Positions 1-6,329 of a DNA stretch of 7,606 nucleotides are shown here, in pieces. The notes under the pieces are model-generated. The model searched no databases, was not told where the DNA came from, and saw only the letters and a program-made list of their open reading frames with translations. The DNA is from CAKSNH01 sp964422725 (lineage in GTDB: Bacteria; Bacillota; Clostridia; UBA1381). Within the stretch, counting starts at the first letter, position 1, and every line of letters begins with the position of its first letter. A program made the translations under genes and the position numbers. The stretch is from the NCBI GenBank assembly GCA_964422725.1, contig CAYRCC010000064.1, positions 1 to 7,606 of the forward strand. The letters run 5' to 3'.

Positions 1-91
1 TTTTTTGGCGGTAACCGCAGAGGGTGCGGTTGTAAACACTGCTTGCGCAAGGGGTAGGCGGTTCGGTTGACAAGGGTGTTACCCTTGTCAA
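1..91. repeat. left copy of an imperfect direct repeat unit
   Basis: This unit shares an ordered set of blocks with 658-750: a T-run plus GGCGGTAACCGCA (1-19, identical to 658-676), then GCGGTTG (26-32 versus 683-689), then TTGCGCAA (43-50 versus 706-713), a G-run, and finally a triloop hairpin (67-91 versus 728-744). Sequence between the blocks is not conserved, so the copies are related by block order rather than by simple duplication. The window begins inside the T-run, so the left boundary is unknown. Confidence 0.5.
67..91. repeat. perfect 11-bp hairpin with GTT loop
   Basis: TTGACAAGGGT (67-77), loop GTT (78-80), ACCCTTGTCAA (81-91). On the plus strand it is followed by TCCG and five T residues, so it could also end a transcript entering from the left. 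The loop and the GGGT/ACCC core link it to the other triloop hairpins in this region. Confidence 0.6.
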
Positions 92-123
92 TCCGTTTTT
101 GGTGGGTATCGGGGTTTAGGTAG

Positions 124-142
124 TAAGGGGCGTTGCCCCTTA
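124..142. repeat. GGGGC-GTT-GCCCC triloop hairpin, copy 1
   Basis: TAAGGGGC (124-131), loop GTT, GCCCCTTA (135-142): a perfect 8-bp stem. The core AAGGGGC-GTT-GCCCCTT is identical at 361-377 and appears reverse-complemented at 728-744. No T-run follows on either strand, so this copy is not an obvious terminator. Confidence 0.6.
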
Positions 143-222
143 GGCGGACAATTCATTATCATAACAATTCTGCTATCCCTACTTACTTTTGTCTTGTGAC
201 AATAAACAAAAAGCTAAGGAAG

Positions 223-323
223 AATAAAATTGCATTTTGCGAAAAACGACGTGCTCCCTGAAACGCTGCGCTTTTCCACGTCCGCACTGTTTTTCGCCGC
301 TGACGCTAAAATGCAATTTTATT
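223..323. repeat. 101-bp three-arm imperfect palindrome
   Basis: The outer arms are a perfect 16-bp inverted repeat: AATAAAATTGCATTTT at 223-238 and its complement at 308-323. Inside are GCGAAAAAC (239-247) pairing with 289-297, and GACGTG (248-253) pairing with 277-282. The central loop is about 23 nt (254-276). Unpaired bases lie only on the 3' side (283-288 and 298-307). In all 31 base pairs can form in register, far more than expected by chance. No reading frame or target-site duplication is evident. It could be a MITE-like palindromic element or a structured RNA. Confidence 0.6.
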
Positions 324-358
324 ATTGAACCTATTTTTTGTCTATAACCAAAAACACA

Positions 359-380
359 CCAAGGGGCGTTGCCCCTTTGG
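359..380. repeat. GGGGC-GTT-GCCCC triloop hairpin, copy 2
   Basis: CCAAGGGGC, GTT, GCCCCTTTGG: the same core as 124-142, with the stem lengthened by CCAA/TTGG around one extra T. A C-run and A-run follow on the plus strand. It could also work as part of a minus-strand terminator, although no minus-strand gene ends immediately beside it. Confidence 0.55.
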
Positions 381-616
381 AACCCCCCAAAAAACCGCCG
401 CGCTTGACTGAATATACCGCACGCACCGAGTGTATTTTAGTGTTTGCTTTATTCGCTCCGCTCAATGGTCGCAAACACGTTACGTTTCGCACGCTCTCAA
501 TGTTGGGTCGCTTTGGCGGTTTTTTCCGTATCGCAAACGCGGTGTGCTGACGGTAACGTTGATATGCATAGGCAGACGTTGCCAAAACGCGGTAGTTGTC
601 GCAACTTCAGTCGCTC

Positions 617-639
617 GGGCGTTGCCCTCGATTGAGGGC
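617..639. repeat. two overlapping small hairpins sharing one arm
   Basis: GGGC-GTT-GCCC (617-627) overlaps GCCCTC-GATT-GAGGGC (624-639). The GCCC arm can pair either leftward or rightward, so the two structures are mutually exclusive. The left one carries the same GTT triloop as the neighbouring copies. Confidence 0.45.
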
Positions 640-657
640 GTTGGGTAAACGTTGAAT

Positions 658-750
658 TTTTTTGGCGGTAACCGCAAAGTCAGCGGTTGCCGAACCGTCA
701 ACGGTTTGCGCAAAAAAGGGGTTTGCAAAGGGGCAACGCCCCTTAAACCC
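658..750. repeat. right copy of an imperfect direct repeat unit
   Basis: Carries the same ordered blocks as 1-91: T-run plus GGCGGTAACCGCA, GCGGTTG, TTGCGCAA, G-run, triloop hairpin. Here the hairpin is in the AAC orientation (AAGGGGC-AAC-GCCCCTT, 728-744), the reverse complement of copies 1 and 2. This unit abuts the stop codon of the large minus-strand gene, whose terminator it contains. Confidence 0.5.
712..750 (-). terminator. intrinsic terminator of the PAS-GGDEF-EAL gene
   Basis: Read on the minus strand, 7 nt after the TAA stop: GGGTTT, AAGGGGC, loop GTT, GCCCCTT, a TGC bulge, AAACCC, one C, then six T residues (717-712). The stem is 13 bp apart from the bulge, GC-rich at its core, and followed directly by the U-tract. 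It appears to be recruited from, or built on, the triloop repeat family. Confidence 0.8.
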
Positions 751-756
751 TGCGGT

Positions 757-3700
757 TTACATCTCTTTAATTTTCCCTATAACCTTGTACGTTTTCCCGT
801 CCGAACATGCTACCTTGCGCGATTTTACCTCGTATGCATGACCGTTCGTGGTGTGGATTACCTTTTCAAAAACACCCTCGTCACGGTCGGAAATTATATC
901 ATCTATATGCCGCTGTAAAAGCTGTTTCGTGTCGGCGGAAAGGTTTTTCGCCTCGGATACGGTGTCGCAAATGGTGTGCTTTATTTCGCGGCTGTCAAAA
1001 AAGTCCCTGGCGGTGTTTGACAGCTTGAGTGAATTGTCGCACAAATCCCATATGTAAAACATATCGTCCGTCATTTCAAGCATATTTTCGCTTTCGGCAA
1101 GACTGTCCTCAAGACTCAGCTCCCTGTTTTTCACAGCCGTTATGTCGGTGAACGCCAGCAAAAGCCGTTCGAGCTGACGGTCCTTTGTAATAGGGATTAC
1201 GTTCAGCACATACCATATACACCGATTTTTTTCGATAAGCTCAAATTCGGTTTTTATGTCCTGATGATAATTTAAAATTCTGTCCACAATATAATTAACA
1301 TCAAGATAATTTTCCAGTGTGTCCCGATACTTTTCTTTCGCATTCGTCAAAACGTAATCGCGGATATCCTCAAATGTGGCAAACTCCCTGTCCGTCACCG
1401 CCGAATCGGCGCGCAGTGTCGACAGCACGGTGTTTGTCTTGAAATCCACCTCCATAAGCGACGTGTTTGACTTTTGCATCGCAAGGCGGTATTTGTTTAT
1501 AACGCTGACAAATGCGCGCTTTAAATCGCACATCTCCGCCGCGGTAATCGTACTGCCCTCAAATATTTCGGGATTGTCGGAATCTTTATTCACGCTCAGC
1601 ATAATCGAAACGATATCCTGATTTTGACTCAGCACTCTGTTTATCTCCGGCTCAATCGCACGCTCACAGTGTACGCCGAACGCAAGCGTTTCAAAATCAT
1701 CTACACAGACAGGCTTTGAATAATAGAATCCCTGTGCTATACTGCACCCAGACTCCAGCAAAAACGCCGCCTGGTCAATTGTTTCCACGCCCTCTGCAAC
1801 GACTTTCATATTAAGCTGTTTTGCCATGGCTATGGTGTGGCGTATTACGGTTTTTCCGCGCTCCGTAACAACAGTATCATTCAGAAATTCGCGGTCTATC
1901 TTGATAATGTCAAGCGGAACGTTTTTCAGCATATTCAGCGACGAATACCCCGAACCGAAATCGTCCATCGCAAGCGAAAAACCGAAGTCCTGAAGCTTTT
2001 TCAGCGAGTCGTACAAATCGCCCAAATCGTCCAAAAACGCGCTTTCCGTAATTTCAAGCTCCAAAAGGCGCGGCGGAATACCGTATTTTTCGACAAGGTC
2101 GATGAGCGTGTCGCACAAATGCGGATTGTTTATATGCACGCGCGAAATGTTAATAGAAATAGGAATACTCCTCAAACCGCGCTCCAGCCACTTTTTAAGC
2201 ACTATACACGTCTGTTCCCATATGTACTCGTCAAGATGGATTACAAAACCGTTTTTCTCAAACAGCGGTATGAAAGTATTCGGAGAAATCATACCCTTGT
2301 GAGGATGTATCCACCGTACAAGCGATTCCGCACCTATTACCTCGGCTGTTTCGATATCGTACTTAGGCTGCAGATACAGCTTGAACTGTCCGCCGGCAAG
2401 CGCACCGCGCATTTCGTCCTCAATACTCTTTTCTTCGAGTATTTCGTTGCGCAGGGTGTCGTCGTAAAAGGCAAAGTTGTGCATCATACTGCCTTTGATT
2501 TTCTTTTGTGCAAGATTTGCCCAGTCGCAAAGCGTATTTATCGGTACTGCCGCATTTTCGACTTTACATATGCCGAACGCCATTTTCGGCTTATGGTCAA
2601 GCGGATACGACCCCATACGCTCGGAAATCTCCCTGACGAGCCCCTCAAGCTCCTCGTCATACTCATACTTCACAAGAAGTACGAAAATATCGCCGCTCAT
2701 ACGCGCAAAAATATTCTCGCCGCCGCACAGCGTGTTCAGCGTGAACGCGAGATATTGCAAAACTCTGTCGCCCTCGGTTCTTCCGTACACATCGTTTATA
2801 ACCTTAAATTTGTCTATGTCCATACGCAAAACCGCGTATTTGCCGCCTATGCTTTCTATATTGTCAATTATGTGCTGTCCGTCGGCATAGAATTTGTCTA
2901 TATTCGGCGCGCCGGTGAGAGAATCGTATTCGGCGCGGTATTTGAGTATTTCGTAATTCGATTTTGACTCATTAACGTCCATAACCGTGCCGACAACGCG
3001 CTCCGGAGTACCGTCCTCGTTAAACATACCCGTAACCGAAATTTTGTACCATACAAATTCGTCGTCATCATTGCGCATACGCAGAGAAACCTCCGCCTGC
3101 GGCTGACCTTTTTCTATACATTCCAGAAAAAACTCACACTGTGCGGCATCTTTCGGGTGTATGCTGTCTTTTGGGAGTGCCGCTCTTAAATTGCGCTGTG
3201 CGACAAAATTTTCTTTAAACGTTTTCGGCAGTGTGTCCGAGGCGAAAACGGTGTTGCTTTCCCTGTTCCACTCAAACACCGCCGCACCGGTCTGGCGCAC
3301 TATAATTTCGTATCGGCTGTCGCTTATCTGTAATTGCTTGCGGTACTGCATTTGCTGTTCAAGCATTTTATATTTGATTGACAGCTCCTCGCTTTTTTTC
3401 TTTTCGTCAATGTTCTTTACAAAACAGTATGCGTGTTTTTCGCCGCTGTCGGTTTCTGTAAGCTTAACCGTAATTGCCATCCATGTGTATTCGCCGTTTT
3501 GCGAAAGGAACTTATATTCGCGGTAAAACTCGCTTTTTTCGGCAAGCAGTTTTTTCACGTTGCACAGGCTCAGCGTATTTACAAAGTCCTCTCGTTCCTC
3601 GCCGCAAATGTACCTGAGTGCAATGTCACCGACGAATTTGTCAAGCCAAACAGGCTCAAACTCAGTACAGGCGGTGTCTGCCGAGGCGTGCATAACGTCG

Positions 3701-5025
3701 ATTTTGCCGTCATCGAGCGACACGCGGTAAATGGACGTAAAGCTTTCGCGAAGCGCGATGTCGTACTGTTCCTGTCTGCGCTTGGTTTTGATTTCCTCGC
3801 TTTTTCGGTCCTCGACATTGCGCATAAGAAACATAAGCTTTGTGTATGCCGTACTGCTCGGCACGCGCACCACGCGTATTGATATCCAGTGAAAATCGGA
3901 GTCTTTGTCACTGCGGAATTTGCATTCGGTGTATATGCTCTCTCCGTTTTCCGTTTCAAATATCTGTTTGAGGTAGCTTGGATCCAGTTTTGCCGCCGTA
4001 CCGTCACCTCTGTTTAAAATGAGGTTTTCCGTCATATATCTGTATACATAGTCGTAATCGTATCGTTTGTCCTTTTGTGCGTATTCGGGGGTTATGCTGT
4101 GGATAACCTTGATTTTGCCTGTTGTGAGATTAAGCTCAAGCACGTTTTCGTATGAATCCCTTAGTGCGAGGTTTTGCCGTTTGCTTTCGTTTTCCTGAAC
4201 AAGAGCCTTCAATTTCCAACCGTTGATATCTCTGAAAAACGCCATCGCCGTTACAGTGCCTTTATCGGAGTTCTCCATTTTGACAACGCGTATCGAATAC
4301 CAGCGGTATTCGCCGCCGACGTTCAATATTCGGTATTCCCCGTAAGAATATCCGCTTTCGGCAAAGTCCGCTTTCGCTTTTTCCGGCAAAAGGTTTTCGC
4401 GAAAAGCCGCCCTGTCGTCGGGGTGTATAATGCTGTCTGCGGCACTGCTTATAAGCTGTGTGTAACTGCCGGTGTCCGCAAAAGGATATTTTACCTGTTT
4501 TGCGTAAGAGGTTATAGTATATGTATCGTATGTGTAATTTATGTCCACAATAGCCGCATACGTGTTTTGTATAGCGGTGTTAAACCGACGCGAAAGCTGA
4601 GATTTGCTTATGAAACCGGATTCGCCGTCGTTTGCGTTTTTAAAAATCATAACGACAGATGTGAGCTTTTCGCCGTCAAAGCCGTTCGGCACGACTGCCG
4701 CCCTGAGTCTGCCTTTTCCGGCACCGACTGCCGCGCGCTCTATTTCAAAGCTTATTTCACTGCCGCCGTTTTCAAACACCGACCGCATATATGAAATGTC
4801 GGTTTTCGCAATTACGCTGTCATAGCAGTCCGGCGAGGCGAATTTTTTCAAAAAACGCTGTCTGAGTTTTGTGTATGAAATGCTGCGAAATGACGGCGAT
4901 ACCGCTTTCTCCGAATGTGCGAGTATACGGCAGGTGTCTGTCGTACAGTCTGTCTGCCACACATTCAGTCCGCTGCCGCCGAGAATTTCCGAAATATTTT
5001 TTATTGATATGTCTGTTTGTTTCAT
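757..5025 (-). CDS. multi-PAS sensor with degenerate GGDEF and EAL c-di-GMP phosphodiesterase domains
   Basis: A 1422-residue cytoplasmic protein with no visible signal peptide or membrane segment. PAS-like regions lie at about 10-135, 145-270, 285-408, 418-543 and 570-690, then GGDEF (about 697-850), EAL (about 868-1115) and two further PAS-like regions (about 1180-1300 and 1310-1420). The GGDEF A-site reads SGDIF (777-781) and no RxxD I-site precedes it, although the DxLTG and D-D-FK-ND parts remain, so cyclase activity is doubtful. The EAL motif is ESL (900-902), but the other catalytic positions are present: N959, ExTE at 991-994, DD at 1021-1022, K1042, E1078 and Q1098. Hydrolysis of cyclic-di-GMP is therefore the likely output, with the GGDEF perhaps a GTP-binding regulator. 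ATG 5025 is preferred because GGGGT lies 10 nt upstream; an in-frame TTG at 5049 would add 8 residues. It has its own promoter and terminator. Confidence 0.9.
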   Translation of the reverse strand: MKQTDISIKNISEILGGSGLNVWQTDCTTDTCRILAHSEKAVSPSFRSISYTKLRQRFLKKFASPDCYDSVIAKTDISYMRSVFENGGSEISFEIERAAVGAGKGRLRAAVVPNGFDGEKLTSVVMIFKNANDGESGFISKSQLSRRFNTAIQNTYAAIVDINYTYDTYTITSYAKQVKYPFADTGSYTQLISSAADSIIHPDDRAAFRENLLPEKAKADFAESGYSYGEYRILNVGGEYRWYSIRVVKMENSDKGTVTAMAFFRDINGWKLKALVQENESKRQNLALRDSYENVLELNLTTGKIKVIHSITPEYAQKDKRYDYDYVYRYMTENLILNRGDGTAAKLDPSYLKQIFETENGESIYTECKFRSDKDSDFHWISIRVVRVPSSTAYTKLMFLMRNVEDRKSEEIKTKRRQEQYDIALRESFTSIYRVSLDDGKIDVMHASADTACTEFEPVWLDKFVGDIALRYICGEEREDFVNTLSLCNVKKLLAEKSEFYREYKFLSQNGEYTWMAITVKLTETDSGEKHAYCFVKNIDEKKKSEELSIKYKMLEQQMQYRKQLQISDSRYEIIVRQTGAAVFEWNRESNTVFASDTLPKTFKENFVAQRNLRAALPKDSIHPKDAAQCEFFLECIEKGQPQAEVSLRMRNDDDEFVWYKISVTGMFNEDGTPERVVGTVMDVNESKSNYEILKYRAEYDSLTGAPNIDKFYADGQHIIDNIESIGGKYAVLRMDIDKFKVINDVYGRTEGDRVLQYLAFTLNTLCGGENIFARMSGDIFVLLVKYEYDEELEGLVREISERMGSYPLDHKPKMAFGICKVENAAVPINTLCDWANLAQKKIKGSMMHNFAFYDDTLRNEILEEKSIEDEMRGALAGGQFKLYLQPKYDIETAEVIGAESLVRWIHPHKGMISPNTFIPLFEKNGFVIHLDEYIWEQTCIVLKKWLERGLRSIPISINISRVHINNPHLCDTLIDLVEKYGIPPRLLELEITESAFLDDLGDLYDSLKKLQDFGFSLAMDDFGSGYSSLNMLKNVPLDIIKIDREFLNDTVVTERGKTVIRHTIAMAKQLNMKVVAEGVETIDQAAFLLESGCSIAQGFYYSKPVCVDDFETLAFGVHCERAIEPEINRVLSQNQDIVSIMLSVNKDSDNPEIFEGSTITAAEMCDLKRAFVSVINKYRLAMQKSNTSLMEVDFKTNTVLSTLRADSAVTDREFATFEDIRDYVLTNAKEKYRDTLENYLDVNYIVDRILNYHQDIKTEFELIEKNRCIWYVLNVIPITKDRQLERLLLAFTDITAVKNRELSLEDSLAESENMLEMTDDMFYIWDLCDNSLKLSNTARDFFDSREIKHTICDTVSEAKNLSADTKQLLQRHIDDIISDRDEGVFEKVIHTTNGHAYEVKSRKVACSDGKTYKVIGKIKEM

Positions 5026-5034
5026 ATTTAATAT

Positions 5035-5040
5035 ACCCCA
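5035..5040 (-). promoter_or_regulatory. ribosome binding site favouring ATG 5025
   Basis: On the minus strand TGGGGT sits 10 nt before ATG 5025 and can pair with the 16S anti-Shine-Dalgarno sequence with one wobble. The alternative TTG at 5049 has no purine-rich motif at a suitable distance. This is a weak site, but it decides between the two starts. Confidence 0.4.
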
Positions 5041-5057
5041 ATTTACCAAAAATGCGC

Positions 5058-5074
5058 ATACACTCTTAGTGTAT
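5058..5074 (-). promoter_or_regulatory. 5'-leader hairpin or operator of the PAS-GGDEF-EAL gene
   Basis: A perfect 7-bp inverted repeat, ATACACT-AAG-AGTGTAT on the minus strand. It lies between the predicted promoter and the start codon, about 10 nt after the expected transcription start and 32 nt before ATG 5025. It has no T-run, so it is not a terminator. It could be an operator or an mRNA-stabilising leader stem. Confidence 0.4.
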
Positions 5075-5091
5075 CATATTGAATTAGTATA

Positions 5092-5120
5092 ATTATACAA
5101 TACTGTCACAAAAAAATCAA
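5092..5120 (-). promoter_or_regulatory. sigma-A-type promoter of the PAS-GGDEF-EAL gene
   Basis: On the minus strand the -35 is TTGATT (5120-5115), the spacer is exactly 17 nt, and the -10 is a perfect TATAAT (5097-5092). This predicts transcription starting near 5085 and a leader of about 60 nt before ATG 5025. Confidence 0.75.
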
Positions 5121-5180
5121 TAGTATTTGGCAAATATGTTGTATTTTTTTACATTCGCAAATGGTGAGGGGGTTAATACT

Positions 5181-5203
5181 ATTGAAAAGATTCAATTTTC
5201 AAT
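5181..5203. promoter_or_regulatory. 8-bp inverted repeat over the CpXC gene promoter
   Basis: ATTGAAAA (5181-5188) and TTTTCAAT (5196-5203) form a perfect dyad separated by 7 nt. The left arm contains the whole -35 box and the right arm fills most of the spacer. A protein bound here would block RNA polymerase, so a repressor operator is plausible. It might also be a chance dyad in AT-rich DNA. Confidence 0.4.
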
Positions 5204-5210
5204 GTATAAT
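5182..5210 (+). promoter_or_regulatory. sigma-A-type promoter of the CpXC gene
   Basis: -35 TTGAAA (5182-5187), spacer exactly 17 nt, -10 TATAAT (5205-5210). Transcription would start near 5217, giving a leader of about 50 nt. The promoter diverges from the one at 5092-5120 with about 60 bp between the two -35 boxes. Confidence 0.8.
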
Positions 5211-5265
5211 ATATAAAGTAAGGATAAAATCGTACAAAACGGAAAAAAGAAAGGAATTGATATAA

Positions 5266-5931
5266 ATGAGTATTAACACGCGGGAAACGGTCAAATGTCC
5301 CAAATGCGGACAGCTTAACGAGATTACCGTATGGAATTCGATATCGGCGAAAAACGAGCCGGATTTGAAAGCCGACATATTGGCGCGTAAGATAAATATT
5401 TTCACGTGTCCGTCGTGCGGACAAACGGCGCTTATGCCGACAAATCTGCTTTACAGCGACCCCGACCGCAAGCTGATGATTTATTTTGCGCCGTGTGCCG
5501 ACCCGACCGAAAAATTAACGCTTTTTGAGCAGACAAAGAAAACGACCAAAGCCGAAATCAAGGATTTGACCGACTGTAATCTGCGCTTTGTCACGACATA
5601 CAACGAGCTTATGGAAAAAATACTGATATTCGATGCCGGTTTTAACGATAAGGTTATAGAGTTTCTGAAAATGATGATATTGGTAAACGAGCCGGAGAAA
5701 GCCGAAAACAGAATTGCTATGTACGGGAAAACCGAGAACGACTATATAGAATTTTTAGTGCAGGACAGAGCGGAAAATCAGGTGTACACTTCGCACATAC
5801 CTATATCAACCTATGAAACCACGGCAAAGGAAATACTTAATTCGGGAGTGAAGTTCAAAAGTTTTGACTGGGAAATTGTTGATTTGGACTATGCCTCAAG
5901 AGTGCTTATGGGGATAAATAACGGGTTTTAG
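5266..5931 (+). CDS. CpXC domain protein (putative zinc-binding)
   Basis: A 221-residue protein whose N-terminal part carries two CPxCG knuckles, C11-P-K-C14 and C48-P-S-C51. The spacing and the following conserved stretch (LLYSDPDRKLMIYF, 61-74) match the CpXC family, a presumed zinc-binding domain of unknown function common in Clostridia. The remaining 130 or so residues look like a mixed alpha/beta domain without a recognised catalytic motif. There is no signal peptide or membrane segment, so it is likely cytoplasmic. The ATG has a good ribosome binding site, AAAGGA at 5250-5255, 10 nt upstream. It is monocistronic, divergent from the cyclic-di-GMP gene, with its own promoter and an overlapping dyad. 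The family assignment is firm; the role is unknown. Confidence 0.88.
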   Translation: MSINTRETVKCPKCGQLNEITVWNSISAKNEPDLKADILARKINIFTCPSCGQTALMPTNLLYSDPDRKLMIYFAPCADPTEKLTLFEQTKKTTKAEIKDLTDCNLRFVTTYNELMEKILIFDAGFNDKVIEFLKMMILVNEPEKAENRIAMYGKTENDYIEFLVQDRAENQVYTSHIPISTYETTAKEILNSGVKFKSFDWEIVDLDYASRVLMGINNGF

Positions 5932-5933
5932 AG

Positions 5934-6006
5934 TCGGCGTGCCGGCCGAACCGTCTGCGCCTTGCGGAGTTAAGAGGGGAGAGAGTCCCTTGGCATCGCA
6001 AGGCGC
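5934..6006. other. GC-rich structured stretch after the CpXC gene
   Basis: Just past the stop codon, TCGGC (5934-5938) can pair with GCCGA (5945-5949). A larger element follows: GCGCCTTGC (5957-5965) pairs perfectly with GCAAGGCGC (5998-6006). It encloses a smaller stem AGGGGA/TCCCTT (5975-5980 and 5986-5991, one G-T pair) with loop GAGAG. No T-run follows directly. No known riboswitch or RNA family is recognised. The GC content contrasts with the AT-rich DNA to the right. Confidence 0.45.
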
Positions 6007-6026
6007 CAAACAAAACCGATAAGTTT

Positions 6027-6055
6027 ACAGGCTGAAAGGATTTCAAGCTGTTTTT
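6027..6055 (+). terminator. possible terminator hairpin of the CpXC gene
   Basis: ACAG, an internal 2x2 mismatch, then TGAAA-GGA-TTTCA closing with CTGT, followed by TTTT (five T residues in all from 6051). The stem is interrupted and the T-run short, so this is weaker than the next hairpin. It overlaps the end of a short open frame on the other strand. Confidence 0.35.
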
Positions 6056-6165
6056 GCATATTCTACAACAGCTTCTGTTTGAAGTTGTTTTTTTACCGGA
6101 GCTCTATACAGCAATCTCCAAGTAATAGTAAAATTCAGTTCTTTTAAGTTTTTAATTTTTATCAT
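6043..6165 (-). pseudogene. truncated start of a putative immunity gene
   Basis: A 40-codon frame beginning MIKIKNLKELNFTITWRLLY and ending at TGA 6045-6043. Its ATG overlaps the TGA of the preceding toxin remnant by 4 nt (ATGA, 6162-6165), the usual coupling of a toxin to its immunity gene. The peptide has a normal-looking N-terminal composition and then stops early near a change from AT-rich to GC-rich DNA. I read it as the 5' stub of an immunity gene whose remainder was deleted or replaced. The family is not recognised. It could instead be an intact small ORF. Confidence 0.45.
6065..6094 (+). terminator. terminator hairpin downstream of the CpXC gene
   Basis: ACAAC, a 3-nt bulge AGC, TTC, loop TGTTT, GAA, GTTGT, followed by seven consecutive T residues (6088-6094). 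The form suits an intrinsic terminator on the plus strand, about 135 nt after the CpXC stop. It lies inside a short reading frame of the opposite strand, whose AAA-AAA codons supply the T-run, so it may be fortuitous. Confidence 0.4.
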
Positions 6166-6329
6166 GGTTTTATCGGTACTCCATTCATTGTTCTGTTTTG
6201 AATAAACATTCTATGTGTCACTTGGTTATCTTGAATAATCCACTCAAATCTTCCGTTCACTCCATTTAACGAACCGTCAATCTGATACAATGTCGCATTA
6301 TTCAAAGACGTTTTAGTTGCGTAATCTAT
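6162..6329 (-). pseudogene. headless C-terminus of a polymorphic toxin
   Basis: A frame of 55 codons open from just after a TAG (6332-6330) to TGA 6164-6162, with no plausible start codon near its beginning. Its reading, for example QIDGSLNGVNGRFEWI followed by QVTHRMFIQN and ending NGVPIKP, resembles the extreme C-terminus of secreted polymorphic toxins of Bacillota, where a FEWI..VTHR.F stretch and a closing NG.P motif recur. That resemblance is from memory. It overlaps the stop of the upstream immunity gene by 4 nt and the ATG of the downstream stub by 4 nt. With no N-terminal part it cannot be exported or expressed alone. It is best read as an orphan toxin tip left by recombination. Confidence 0.55.

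Larger units (their letters stand above)
1..756. other. gene-free region rich in inverted repeats
   Basis: About 750 bases without a credible gene. Open frames here are short (under 90 codons), overlap on both strands, have no ribosome binding site and run through palindromes. The stretch contains several perfect stem-loops, described separately. Smaller ones are an 8-bp pair GTGTTTGC/GCAAACAC (440-447 and 471-478), an 11-bp pair AAAAAACCGCC/GGCGGTTTTTT (389-399 and 515-525), and AACCGT-CA-ACGGTT (693-706). Its makeup suggests an intergenic repeat cluster rather than decayed coding sequence. The palindrome density differs sharply from the gene to its right. Confidence 0.7.

Noticed and set aside
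223..323. Insertion sequence or CRISPR unit
   Set aside because: No transposase frame, no clear target-site duplication, and no regularly spaced direct repeats; only a single palindrome is seen.
660..712. Possible cyclic-di-GMP riboswitch near the cyclic-di-GMP gene
   Set aside because: CCGCAAAG faintly resembles part of a GEMM-type core, but the required paired elements and tetraloop/receptor features are missing, and it lies downstream of the gene, not in a leader.
331..728. Short overlapping open frames on both strands (70-85 codons)
   Set aside because: They run through the palindromes, lack ribosome binding sites, and are rich in Arg, Cys and Pro as expected from repeat DNA read in frame.
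1837..2967. A 376-codon open frame on the plus strand
   Set aside because: It lies wholly antisense to the conserved GGDEF-EAL coding region, has no ribosome binding site, and its arginine- and valine-rich reading matches no domain I know. It is a shadow of the opposite strand.
3579..4007. A 142-codon alternative frame inside the PAS region on the minus strand
   Set aside because: It overlaps the continuous, domain-bearing frame of the sensor gene out of phase and has no start signal.
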